Shown here: piece after piece, positions 46,063-56,934 of the stretch
Numbering within the stretch: the first letter of the stretch is position 1
How the letters are laid out: each line of letters starts with the position of its first letter
Assembly (NCBI RefSeq): GCF_016808335.1
Contig: NC_053141.1
Coordinates: 28,439,581 to 28,503,580, forward strand
Direction: 5' to 3'
Length of the DNA stretch: 64,000 nt
DNA from: Panicum virgatum
Lineage: Eukaryota; Streptophyta; Magnoliopsida; Poales; Poaceae
Position numbers and translations under genes: made by a program
Notes under the pieces: model-generated
Database searches by the model: none
What the model saw: only the letters and a program-made list of their open reading frames with translations
What the model was told of the DNA's origin: nothing

Positions 46063-46345
46063 TCAAAGGTGCTTCCCCTTCGACGACGATCGTCACACCG
46101 GATCTGCTACAACGTCGACGACAGGCGGCGCACCAGATCTGCTACCCCTTCAACAAATCCCATCCCACCGGATCTGCTACAATGTCGATGACAGCCCGCT
46201 CTCCGGATCTGTCACCCCTTCGACGAATCTTGTCGCACCGGCTCTGCTACAACATCGACGATGGCAGGCTCACTTGATCTGCTACCCCTTTGAAGAATCC
46301 CGTAGCACTAGATCTGCTACACTCTCGTCGGCCAGTATCTCCTCA
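46063..46345 (+). repeat. 70-bp higher-order tandem repeat (two 35-bp halves)
   Basis: CCGGATCTGCTAC-type starts lie at 46098, 46168, 46238 and 46308, exactly 70 bp apart. Each unit splits into two related 35-bp halves, one with GTCGACGACAGG and one with CCCCTTCGACGAAT. Confidence 0.9.
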
Positions 46346-46536
46346 CCGGATCTGATACAAGTATGAATAATGAATGATATTGACATTAGTTGGTTCTTAT
46401 CAGCTAATATGTTTGCAATGCTTATTAGAAGATGCACTATTTCTGTTTCGATTTTATTGAATGCTTGTGAATTCTCCATTTTTTAAGTGTATAGATTCAT
46501 AGTAAGGTCCGTGGAAGGAGGACAAGAGGTGCTGCC

Positions 46537-48540
46537 ATGGCGCCAGGAGTTAGGCAATCGAAGAGGATGAGGTCAATCATTCATGCAGCTTCAACATGGG
46601 TACTGCGGTCATCATCAGCACGTCAACACCCTTTGCCTGAACAGTTTTCACCCAGTGCAAAAAATAGTAGTGGAGGTGAAAATGTTGTGCAGGAAGAATT
46701 GGCAACAGTTGTGGACAACACCAGCTGTCATGAGAACTTGAACAATCCAGATGGTGCTAATGGCGTCAGCGAAACAGAGACCGGACGGAATACCGACTCT
46801 AGGCAGACTGGTTCCCGCTATAAAGGTTGGTTGTTGTGTTTAACTCAAGTGTTTTAGCTGTTGATTTTTAATTTGATGAATAATGGGAATTTGAATGAAA
46901 TCACGGCAGTACCTCCGCAAAAAGGTGGCTGGAGGAAGGCAACTAGGAGAGTTTTGCTTGACAAGATGACCAAAGCTATGGGGAGAAGGATGCCCATCTC
47001 TATTGCTGAGGGGAACCTAAGGCCGCATGAACTGATGCAAGCTACCAAGTTTGCATCAGAGGCTGGTGTTATCGTTAGGTCTCAAGTTCCTACCTTGACC
47101 CATTGGAATCAATATATGGAATAGACTGAGCATTTTGATGGCTTCATGGGAAGGCTATCTGTGAGTGCCTACATACTACTTCTTTTACATTCAACTCTTT
47201 TTCCTATGGTAGTTGTGCAACTCGGATTTTATTTCTGGTCACCAGGGGAGGTTAGCAATGGACACAAATGACGAGGCAATGGCAGATGTTTGTGCTAGCG
47301 TATTCAAGTCAGCCATACGGCAAAACCGGTATAGGTTGAAGCAAGATTACTTTGTTGGCATCCCTGCTAATAAGATCCTTGCAACCTCTCCTCTCCCCAC
47401 CATGAATGATAGACAGTGGTGTCAACTTGTTCACATGTGATCATCTCCAGAGAACAAGGTATTTTCTCTTAGTGTGCTTTCAAATATGTACTTATGATGT
47501 ATACCAACACTTGCATCTCTTGCAGGGAGTTTCAGACCAGAACAAGCAAAACCGTGCTAGAGTCAAGTGGCTTGCAGCAACATGATCTTGCTGCTACGTT
47601 GCTCAGTTTCATTCATATGTAAGTGTCAACACTCTTGTGATGTAATCTCTCCACTCTTCTACTTCCTTAAATGAGTACACACATGCACCTCAGATGTCTC
47701 TTGAAACAAGTCTCATTATTAGCTATTCCTGGTTTTGCTGTTTGTCTGACCACCATTTTGGTGCATCCATCAGAACAAGAAAAAGGAGAACTCTATAAAT
47801 GCCACTGAATTCAATGAGGAGGAACCCAGGAACAAGTTGGTGAAGCTGACGAAGAAATCAATGCCGTGGAAGCCTTCAAGGTCTGCTATACCAGCCACAA
47901 GAAGGGTATGAGCGACGCGGCTAGGGAAGCAGTTGTAAGTCCCAGCACATGCTTATTTTCTCTTCCAGGATTTATCTAACTTGATTGACGTTTGTACATG
48001 TAATTTCTGTTTGTTGCCATGCTCAACTAGTCAGTACGAGCAAGTCTTACATGATTCTTAAACTGTTCATCAATTCTTTTGTACTTTGTCCAACACTCTC
48101 TTTATATGCTGCATCGTAATCGTATATTTTACACTCTCTTTACATTACCACTATATACTAGTAGTTATCCAATATACTTTTCTTATGAGTCCCTTAAATA
48201 GTTCATTTTTTCATTTTGTAGTTGTCAATGGAAACTATGCGGGCACAAGTTGTTGCTGATAGGCAGGCACCATTGCCAAGTGCTGAGGTTGTTTCTAAGG
48301 TCTTGTCGCAGAACAGCTCCAACAACACATTCTTGAAAAATGTTGGTCTATCCACTCCTTCCTCGAAGTCTTCTCAAGCTCGTGAAGCGGCGCTACGTCG
48401 AGAACTTAATGCTCAAAAATAGAGTTCAGCTGTTCTCCATGATCACCTGGAAGAACTAAAGAAGAAGACAGCAGCAGCAGAGGAAGTGTTGGAAAGAACT
48501 GCGAGCCTATTTGATGAGCTCCAGAAGTAAGAACAGGAGA
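46537..48540 (+). pseudogene. Transposase_24-like (Ptta/En/Spm) gene, decayed, with introns
   Basis: The ATG at 46537 (MAPGVRQSKRMRSIIHAAST) begins a multi-exon frame. Exons carry GGWRKATRRVLLDKMTKAMG and TKFASEAGVIVRSQVPTLTHW (46924-47119); MADVCASVFKSAIRQNRYRL and DYFVGIPANKILATSPLPTM (47281-47409); VSDQNKQNRARVKWLAA (47528-47582); and METMRAQVVADRQAPLPSAE with VVSKVLSQNSSNNTFLKNVG (48228-48350). This pattern fits plant Transposase_24, the accessory DNA-binding protein of CACTA elements. In-frame stops occur near 47122, 47438 and 47583. In an intact element such a protein would bind subterminal repeats and assist TNP2. Confidence 0.7.
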
Positions 48541-48822
48541 GCCATCTCATGCTTTAGAAATTCGAGCACGTCATCACCTCTGGTATAGCTTGTCAGCCCT
48601 GATTCTGTGTGTCTTGATTTGATGAGTTTATTTGGTTGTGTCAAGCTGATTTGGCTACCTCTAGCTCATTTGGTTGTGTCATGAACTTATTTGGTTGTAA
48701 CTTTATTGATTGTGGTTTGCTTTCTCAGAATAATAATGCTAATTTCTTGGAATAATAATGCCAGTTCATTGGTTCTGTGATGAAATGGATCTGTATGAAC
48801 GTCAACATGTAATGGTTTCGGA

Positions 48823-49560
48823 CACGTGGCGGTCCGAAACGGGCATTCTTGAGAACGAGAAGCGGATGCGTGGTCCAATAAGAAACTGACACGTGGTCCA
48901 ATAGGGAACGGACACGTATAAACCAGACACGACACGTAGAGAGGACACATGGTCCAATAGGAATATGGCTTCTGTTGGAACCTCGAGGTGACACGAGGCC
49001 GAACAGAAATTTGCCACGTCGACGCCACGTGTTCCTACCAGAAAGGCGCATGTGGCAGAATGAAAAAATGACACATTGACAAATAGGAAGACAACACGTG
49101 GCACAATAACAAAGCGGCACGTGGAAGCATACGAAGACACCGCGCGTCCAAACTCGGTGCCGACACGTGTCACAACTAGATGGCGACACGTGGAAAAGTA
49201 CAGAAGCGGCACGTGTCACAGCCAGGCGGCGACACGTGGAGAAACTCAGTAGGGACACGTGGACATGTGTGATGATGCCACATGTCAGAACGGGGTGGCG
49301 ACACGTGGTTGCACTGTTTAGTACCACGTGGGCAAATAACCAGAGGACACGTGTCACAAATCTAGAGGGGAAAGGTGGCCGAACCCTCAAGTGAAAAGTG
49401 GACAAACAGGAAAGCGACACGTGGCCGAATCAGGAGGCTCCTGACAGGTGGACACGTGTCGTTCTGCTAGCCCGCCTCGTGTCTATTCGTTGATGAAACT
49501 GGCTGCCGGCATGGCACCTAACGGCGCTGACGGCGTTGGCGGCGTTGACGGGGACACGTG
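48823..49560. repeat. Right subterminal array with 16 CACGTG palindromes
   Basis: GACACGTGG/CACGTGTC words recur across about 740 bp. I count 16 perfect CACGTG sites between 48823 and 49560, plus degenerate ones (CACGTA, CACATG, CACGTC). They lie next to the right terminus, where the CACTA transposition protein is expected to bind. Confidence 0.9.
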
Positions 49561-49792
49561 GATCCGGACGTCCGTTGACGTTCTTGCGGTGCGTCGCCAA
49601 AGTAAAAATGGTACACCAAAAAAACCAGTTTCGTGACGTTTTTTGCATTCCGTCATTGTGGAACAAACTTGACGCGGCTTTTACGACGTACCAAATTTCG
49701 TGATTAATTCGTCACCAAACTTTCTTTATGACGGATTTTGGCCCTATAGTGACGAATATCGTTTGTCACCGATGCACCATTTTCCACTAGTG

Positions 49793-50013
49793 ACAATAAT
49801 TCCTGGGAATGGTTTCTTAACTGCTTGAGGGATTGCATTGGAGATGGTGATCAGCATGGAGGTTGGGTCTTCATGAGTGATAGGCAAAAGGTAGACATTG
49901 CCTTCTTTCATCTGGCATTTATATATAGTTCATGAATAATATGACCCTTTTTCCTTACAATGTTGTTCTATGATTAATGTAGGGAATCTTAAATGTTGTA
50001 CCCAATGTATTTC
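49793..50013 (+). pseudogene. MULE1 transposase, second catalytic part
   Basis: NNSWEWFLNCLRDCIGDGDQ and VFMSDRQK continue the frame from 42176 and hold the second catalytic aspartate (SDRQKG). A probable 90-bp intron (GTAGAC...TGTAG, about 49889-49982) is followed by GILNVVPNVF. The frame stops at 50014 at a second CACTA insertion. Confidence 0.82.
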
Positions 50014-51151
50014 TACTATGTAAAAAATGACCTATAGTGACATGCACAAAGGTGACATGTTATTGTTGTACGTCACCTTTGTTATCTGGGTGACGCGCAA
50101 AGATGATGCACGTCACTTTTTACCTCTTGGTGGCCTCTCTAAAATGTTGCCGGTCACCTTTTTTATGACATAGGTGACATGCAACATCAGAGCACGTCAC
50201 ATTTGTTATAGGTGACAGGCCACATCTATGGCTCGTCACCTATAAGTTTGATGTAGGTGACGGGCAACATTAAAGCACGTCACCTATAAGGTTAGTATAG
50301 GTGACGGACTTTGATAAGTAAAAGGTGACAGGCAACATCAAAGCACGTTGTGATCACATAGGAGACGTGCAACATCAAGGCGCGTCACCTCTGTGATTTT
50401 TATTAATATTTGAACATGCGATTTTTAAAAAATTCAAATTGTCTCAAATCAAAAATTGGTCTATACAAAAGTTGTAGGCCTCGACGAAATCTACAACTTT
50501 GTAGTTCAAAATTTTTTTCAATTGAGGTTGTTTTGGCACCCAAATATATGGTTTAAATTTTGAATTTCAAATTTTTAAATTTTTTAAATGACCTCAGATG
50601 TAAAAAAAAAGTATATATAAAAGTTGTAGCTCGCCACCAGATCTACAACTTTGTAGTTGAAAAGTTTTTTATTTGAGATCTTTACAGCTATGAAATAGGT
50701 TATATAAGACATTAGAAAGTGATGATAAAAGAAAAATATCTCATTATTAGTCACATGTGATGGTGTAGCCCAGTAGTAGGGGAGGGTATGCACGAGGCTG
50801 AGGTTGTGGGTTCGAATCCTAGTAACGCCGGAAAAAATCGCACGCGCGCATATTCGCGCAAAAAATCGCGCGAGCGCGGTGGGAAAAAGAAAATATTTTT
50901 TTTATTTTTATTCACGCTACAAATATTTATTTTAGCACACAAAAAAATGATGCCCGTCACCTATATGTGGACATAGGTGACGGACTAAGAATACCATAGG
51001 TGACGGCTCATACTGATGCCCGTCACCTTTTACATACATAGGAGGCCGTCACATTTTTGTTCTAATCAGTGACGATGTACAGGTGACGGGCGCGATGCCC
51101 GTCACCTTAGGGAGATGACGCCCGTCACTATAGGCCTCTTCTTACATAGTG
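50014..51151 (+). mobile_element. Small non-autonomous CACTA element, in MULE1 transposase
   Basis: 1138 bp. The right terminus in reverse complement is CACTATGTAAGAAGAGGCC; the left is TACTATGTAAAAAATGACC, with its first C mutated to T. A perfect TTC duplication flanks it (50011-50013, 51152-51154). Removing it plus one TTC restores NVFPRAEHRFCLRHLHANF. GTGACGGGC/CACGTCACCT subterminal repeats fill both sides. The middle has ACAAAAGTTGTAG-type words and a tRNA-like module. No coding capacity. Confidence 0.9.
50764..50832 (+). repeat. tRNA-like module inside the small CACTA element
   Basis: Box A-like TAGCCCAGTAGTAGG and a perfect box B GGTTCGAATCC are about 40 bases apart. No clear acceptor-stem pairing or anticodon loop, so probably tRNA-derived rather than a tRNA gene. 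Confidence 0.55.
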
Positions 51152-51154
51152 TTC

Positions 51155-52470
51155 CTAGAGCTGAGCACAGGTTCTGTCTAAGACATTTGCATGCCAATTT
51201 TGTTTCTGCTGGGCATGGGGGGATGAGCTCAAAAGCTGATGGAGAAAGCATCTTACGCTTATAGACAATATGACTTTGATGTGGCTATGGAGAAAATCAA
51301 GACTAAGGATTTTGAGGCATGGACTTGGCTTAAGCAAATACCACCCGAACATTGGTGTAGGCACAAATTCAGTTCAAGAGCCAAAACTGATTTGGTAGTG
51401 AACAACATTAGTGAAACTTACAACACATCTATACTTGAAGCTAGAGATGAACCTGCCATTACAATGCTAGAACATATGAGATCTAAGATCATGGAGGGCT
51501 ATGCAACTAAAGAGGAAGGTGCTCAGAGGGATAAATGGCAAATTGCTCCAAATTATCAAAAGAGGTTGGAGTTTGAGAAACACCTTGCAAGCTTTTGTAG
51601 ACCAATTTGTGCTGGTAGAGGCATATGGCAGGTTTCAATGGCTGAATTCACCTTCATTGTCGATTTGAATAAGAGGACATGTGGCTGCAGGAAGTGGGAT
51701 GTAACTGGTATACCTTGCTGTCATGCTGTGTCAGCCATACAAGCATTTAACCATAGGCCTGAAGAATATGTGGATCATCTATTCAAAAAAGAGGCATACT
51801 TGCTAGCATATGCATGACAAATCATGCCTGTCCCAGATAAGACACAGTGGCTGCGGACAACATTCCCAGATGTTGATCCATCTAGATTTACTGTACAGCC
51901 TGGGAGACCTAAGAAAAAGAGAAGAAAGGCTCCTGGTGAACGACATGTGCCATCAAGATCTTCAAAGAGAGTAGCAATTAGGTGCAGTCGTTGCAAAGGT
52001 TTCGGCCACAATGTTTCCAGGTGCAAAATGAGAAAGAGTGTAGAAAACAGGGTTAGTTCCTATACTAGTGTGTCTACTACAAATCTACAATGTTGTATGA
52101 TTAAAGGTCACACTTGTACTTTTGCTGGGGGGGGACCAAGACAAAAGGTTCACAAGATGAGAGGGGAAGGAAGCCTAAGGATGATGCAACTTCTAGCTCA
52201 CAGCAACAGTCTCAGCATAATACTCTGATCACTACACCAAAGAAGCAGAGAAGGAAGACAAGAAATGATGCTACCTCCACCTCACAGCAACAGCGACAAA
52301 TGATGTCCAATTCTCAGCATGAGGTTCCATTCTGTACACAGCCACCCACTGATCCTATATCGATGAACAATTGGTATGGAATTGGTATGTTCCACCAAGT
52401 TGATGGAGGCCCAACAATTGACCGGATCACAGCTTCAAGGGAAAGATTGTTTAATAAGAAGAAAAAGTAG
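51155..52470 (+). pseudogene. MULE1 transposase C-terminal part: SWIM and CCHC zinc motifs
   Basis: It continues RAEHRFCLRHLHANF. A one- or two-base loss in G/A runs near 51217-51235 shifts the frame to MEKASYAYRQYDFDVAMEKI (51239). The SWIM zinc finger CGCRKWDVTGIPCCHAV follows at about 51679-51729. After a TGA (51816) the frame resumes with MPVPDKTQWLRTTFPDVDPS, a basic GRPKKKRRK stretch and a CCHC knuckle CSRCKGFGHNVSRC (51983-52025). A shifted Gln/Ser-rich tail ends FNKKKK at 52470. These motifs bind DNA or RNA in MULE transposases. Dead copy. Confidence 0.82.
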
Positions 52471-53689
52471 TCATGTGAACAAGTTAGGGCTCATTTCTTG
52501 TAATATATCATCAGTTGCAATACATCTCTAGAAAAAGCAAAGTTGTTGACAACATTAAATTTTGGCTGCAACAAGCAAGCTGTCATTAGTGGTATTTTTT
52601 TTATCATCTCACCATGAAAAATGCTCATTTCTGAACATGAATGAAATAACTACTGAACCACAATTTGGTGTTGAGCAAACTGTCATTAATTTGGAGTTGA
52701 GTACAGATCAAACATGCATAATAGATATCACATTGTTTATCGAATGCATTAAATCTCCGGAACCAAATAAACACCTACACCTACATAGCCTGCATGTCTG
52801 CAGTTGCGTAGTCTTGAGACTGGCCATTCCTCCTGCTAGGCTTTAGCTCTTCGGTTGCCTTCAGCAGCTACTCGTGAGGTTGGCTTGCTTTCAATCGACC
52901 GCTCAGACCTCTTCTACAGTTGTAACAATGTTGCTAAAAAAATGGACGCCTCAGGCCATGCCCGAAAATAAGCAGTAATCATTCTTTGTGACATATGTCT
53001 TCATTAAGCCTGCAGCAAAAAAAAAAGTAACGGTGTTAGACAGTTATGTACATTTAAATTTGATGCAGGTTACACTAGAGGGAACTTTTCACTACTAGTA
53101 ATTACAGTTTAATATATATACTCCAATTATGTGAATATATGAGGGTATTCCACATAAGAGATTTATTGGTTATTGGTCATAGACTCATAGGACCAACAGG
53201 AGTCCAATTCGAAAATCAAATCCTTTGTCCTGTACGTAGGTATGTCACACATTCACAGATGCCACTATGCAAGAGTAATAATAGGCCTGACAATTCATGG
53301 CCGTAGGCACTAGTTCATCATGTTGGATATGTGCGAGAGCAGCATTGCATCAAAAATTGAGGCACCAAATCATTTGGCAACCCAGTAGCATTCATATTTC
53401 AATGGCATAAAAATCTAGCAAATTTCTGAACCCTAATCCCCAATTCTCAAAGGAAATCCCCAAGTCAAATATCTAAACACCAAGAGTCCAAGATTGAGGG
53501 CGCACCTGATTCGAGCAGAACTTTTTTGCCTGCGGGAGATGGTCTCGCATGGCCGTCTCGTCGCTGCTCACCGCCCGGCGGCCTCGCACCGTCGCGCAGT
53601 TCGCCGCCTCGCATCATCGTGCCTATTGCCGCCTAGCTTCTTCGTACTAATCGGCTGCCGGGTCGCGTCGCGTGTTTGACTTGGGCTCG
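52471..53689 (+). other. MULE1 3' region, non-coding
   Basis: AT-rich with no ORF of interest up to 53490, then GC-rich to the inverted repeat. Confidence 0.5.
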
Positions 53690-54083
53690 AGCCGGGCTCA
53701 AGGAGCTGGCCCATTACTTTGCCACGCTGGCAGCCATGGGCTGGAGTGGCAAGGCCACGTGGGCTGCAGGGGGGATTTGCAACTAGGCCCGGTTGGGGGT
53801 GGGCTTATGAAAGAATGGGCTTAGCGGATGACCCTAGCAGACCTGTCACCCACTATAAATATTATGTTATTGGACCTAAACTGGTCCATAGTCAAATTTA
53901 TTTTGTTTCGGAATAATTTTTTTATTATTTTAGCAATACAAAAAAATTGTTTGGGAATAAAAAAAAATTTGTTCCGGAACAAAGTAGTTATTGGGCCTTG
54001 TGATTTGATTGCCAATAGCCCGAGCCACTCCTAACATTTGTCGGGATTATCAACCAGGAGGTCGCGTATGTGGGGCTTATTTT
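53690..54083 (-). repeat. Right terminal inverted repeat of MULE1
   Basis: Reverse complement of 39815-40019 in two blocks (53690-53822 and about 54036-54083) separated by about 200 bp of unmatched AT-rich sequence that includes a GTTCCGGAAC palindrome. Confidence 0.7.
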
Positions 54084-54294
54084 TTCTCACTAACACCAAT
54101 GTTTTTTCTAAAATGGGCAGGAGCACGTGTGCGCGACAAGGTCCAGCGGCTCGGCTCGGCCCAACATTCGGCGGGCACGGCGTGCAGCGCTGCGGAAGCA
54201 GCCCAGCTCCAGCAGCTGGTGGGCCCGTGCATGCACAGGCGCAGGTCCTACCGGCTATCAGGTCTGTAATCTATCACTTTTGTGCTACAGTTAC

Positions 54295-54654
54295 GCTGTG
54301 TTTGGTTGCTCGTAAAAAAATTTGCGCAAAAACTTTTCGCCCTTTTTTACCACTAATTAGAGGTATTAAATAAAGGCTGTATTTAGTTCCCCCAACTCCC
54401 CCAAACTTTTCAAACTTTCCGTCACATCGAAATCAAATCACATCGAAACATTAAATATAGCAAATGACCCATGCATGAAGTACTAAATGTAGGTAAATAA
54501 AAAAATTAATTGCATAATTTTGATGTACGTTGCGAGACGAATCTTTTGAGTCTAGTTAGTCTATGGTACGACAATATTTATCACATACAAACGAAAAGTG
54601 TTACAGTGCTTTTCGCAAACACTTTTCGCATACTTTTTGCAACTAAACACAGCC
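54295..54654. mobile_element. MITE-like element
   Basis: Ends GCTGTGTTTGGTTGC (54295) and GCAACTAAACACAGC (54639-54653) are inverted. The interior includes GCGAGACGAATCTTTTGAGT, a hallmark of a common grass MITE family. Target duplication not clear. Confidence 0.55.
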
Positions 54655-55169
54655 AAAGTCTAATTACAAAACTACCTCCACAACTATGATACTATAGCAG
54701 TTGATGTAGCTAATGAAATCTTTGACTGTACGATTAGAGAATAATTAAAGTAAGGTTACTGTAGCTTTACTATTGCAAATTATGGATTAATTAGGCTCAT
54801 TAGATTCAGCTTGCAAAGTTGCATCTATCTGTGAAAATGTTTCGCAAATAAATTTCGTTTAGTACTCCATGCATGCATTCGTTTTTTTTTTTTGAAAACT
54901 TTTTTAGAGGTGAAAACTATTGGATCAATTGTTTCAATCTTTGTTTCCATTTAGTTTTATAAATTGGGGGATTGCCTATTCGATCACCCTACTCTAGTGT
55001 GACATCAAGTCCCTCTACTTATTATTTATTAAGAATATGTGCAATTACACATTATATCTGGAAACCATATGAAAATATTCAAATGTTAACAGTAACATAT
55101 TTTTCTTTATCACCATTGTGGTTTGAGCATGATATCAAATCCATGACGATATCTATTTTCATTCTCTGA
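54655..55169. other. AT-rich remnant, possibly a second related MITE
   Basis: Contains ATGGATTAATTAGGCTCATTAG and TTTCGCAAATAAATTTCG, words typical of the same MITE group, but no paired terminus. Confidence 0.35.
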
Positions 55170-55607
55170 CGTTTTCAGCGCTTTCACTCTCTTAGCGCAG
55201 GTCGCGGGTTCGATTCTCAAGCGCGCAACCAAGTCGCAATTTTTTGATTAAAGAGTTCTTTTTGTGCAAGTGGGCCCTACTCGATAGTCCACGTGGTTCG
55301 CTGACTAGGCTGCCAGGTAAGAATCAAATAAGAGAAAAAAAATTTGAATAAAAATGATGAATGTCAAAACATATAGTTAAAATAACTACGACATGATGAA
55401 AATTTCTATGACATTAATGTTAAAATATTATATTTTGTGGGCTCAATTATGATGAATTCAATAAAATGTCACTAAGTTTTGGGCCTAGGGCCCATACCTT
55501 CAAATTTATGACAAAAATCTAAAAATTATCATGGATTATGTGCAATTGTGATGTTTTTTTTAAATATCATAAAATTTTCATCATAGATCACCATATTTCT
55601 TGTAGTG
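55170..55607 (+). mobile_element. CACTA right terminus (candidate right end of CACTA_A)
   Basis: It ends ATATTTCTTGTAGTG at 55607; the reverse complement CACTACAAGAAATAT differs from the 4920 terminus at one of the first 15 bases. It carries CATCACAATTG and GTGACATTTT-like subterminal words and a tRNA-like module (55170-55240, box B GGGTTCGATTCTC). The three bases after it are GTA, versus CTA before 4920, so pairing of these ends is not proven. Confidence 0.45.
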
Positions 55608-56934
55608 GTACGCCACCGGAGGGATTCGAACCCACAACATCTCCCGCATGTGTAACCTTCTCTACCACTGCACCACACACTCACTTGGGTTTATACTCCA
55701 TTTTTTTCCACACGTTATACTAAACCGAGTGTAAACTGCTTGTTTGAGGCACTAAATGAATTTAAATTAAAAAGTTGTCAACTACAAAATTTCATAACTT
55801 TTCGAGATCCACAACTTTCATTTTGATAGTTTTTCCATCCAAGATCATTTACAAAATTTGATTTTCACTTAAGCTTGGCAATTTGCCATGTGCCTTGATT
55901 TGACACACGGCAAAGCTTTTTTTTATTTTTGTTGTTTCCTTCTTCTTTTTTGTTCTTCTAAATTGATTATGATGCACTTTAAATATAGTTTGTGAAATTC
56001 ACTCAACTATATGTATTTAATTTTTGTACGCAATTATAGATCAAATTCAATTTATATGAATTCTATAATTGCAATTGATACATTAAAATTATCAAATGGT
56101 TCCAGAAAATTATCAAAGTTTTACACGAAATAATTTATATTGTCTATTGGCTATAGAAAATTCTTTGAAGTCAAAATCAAATTTGATCGTAACTTTCACT
56201 CCAAGCCTAACTGCATCCTTCTCAACTCTCTGATTCTTTCTCGCAGATGTTTCCATTTGTAAGCATCATACGTGACAAAATTACGAAACCCACTCAAGTT
56301 TTTACCACAGCCTCCACATATGATATCATGAGATATTGACAAATCTCATAATTTTCAAACTTTAATTGCTTTTTTTAAAATTTTAAAATCATTCGAACAC
56401 ACGTTCATGGTCGTATTTCCTGGTCAAGATGTTCGATTTTTTTATTTGATAGGTAAGGCCTCAAACTATATTAAATAACATAAATATCATTTTCCACTCA
56501 TTTTATTCCATTATTTGGATCACTTGCTGTTTAAATTTGACTTGATTAAAAAAATTGCTTGAAATGCAATTAACTATTTAAATATAATAAATAAATAAAT
56601 AATATACCAAATTTAACATGGAGTACTACATGTTGTATGTTGTATATGAAGAATAGAAAAAGTTTCAAGGTGAGAAGACAAAACAAATTTATTACTTCGT
56701 TGTGTGCCAAAATAAAATAAATGGCAGAGTCATGCTTTGTCCTGTGTCACGAAAAAGCACACAATAAAGTATTTCTTTGTCGTGTGCTAAAAAAACACAT
56801 TGCAAAATATCCATTTGCCGTGTGTTATATCTTTGCCGTGCGTGCACATGGTAAAGAGGTTCTTTGCCGTGTGCCCGATAGAAAACACACGGCAAACCAC
56901 CGGGCACACGGCAAATAGCCGGATTCCGATAGTG
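55608..56934 (+). mobile_element. CACTA-type remnant (CACTA_B) abutting the Ty3 gag
   Basis: The right end TTCCGATAGTG (56934) in reverse complement is CACTATCGGAATCCGGC. TTTGCCGTGTG/CACACGGCAAA subterminal repeats occur at 55880-55912 and 56690-56925, around AT-rich non-coding sequence. A tRNA-like module on the minus strand (55612-55690, TGCAGTGGTAGAG and GGTTCGAATCC) sits at its left. No left CACTA terminus is seen, so it is truncated. Confidence 0.65.

Larger units (their letters stand above)
42177..49792 (+). mobile_element. CACTA element with captured F-box copies, in MULE1 transposase
   Basis: The 7616-bp element begins CACTAGTAGAAATAGTAGCATC and ends (reverse complement) CACTAGTGGAAAATGGTGCATC. 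It is flanked by a perfect 3-bp ACA duplication (42174-42176, 49793-49795), the CACTA hallmark. Joining the flanks restores the MULE reading frame (ESEN|NNSWEWF). Inside are two F-box-like gene copies, a 70-bp tandem repeat, a decayed Transposase_24-like gene and G-box-rich subterminal repeats. No TNP2 is present, so the element is non-autonomous. Confidence 0.93.
39815..54083 (+). mobile_element. Mutator-like element MULE1 carrying two CACTA insertions
   Basis: Inverted terminal sequences match between about 39815-40019 and 53690-54083. Shared stretches include GCTCCTGGTTGATAATCCC outermost, and CTGCAGCCCACGTGGCCTTG and GTGGCAAAGTAATGGGCCAG further in. The right copy has about 200 bp extra between these parts. 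The interior encodes a MuDR-type transposase. Net of its insertions the element is about 5.5 kb. The 9-bp target duplication was not resolved. Confidence 0.75.

Noticed and set aside
46063..46345. CRISPR-like array
   Set aside because: The whole unit repeats, without unique spacers; eukaryotic TE context. It is an ordinary tandem repeat.
50764..50832. A functional tRNA gene
   Set aside because: Box A and box B are present, but I could not form a convincing acceptor stem or anticodon arm.
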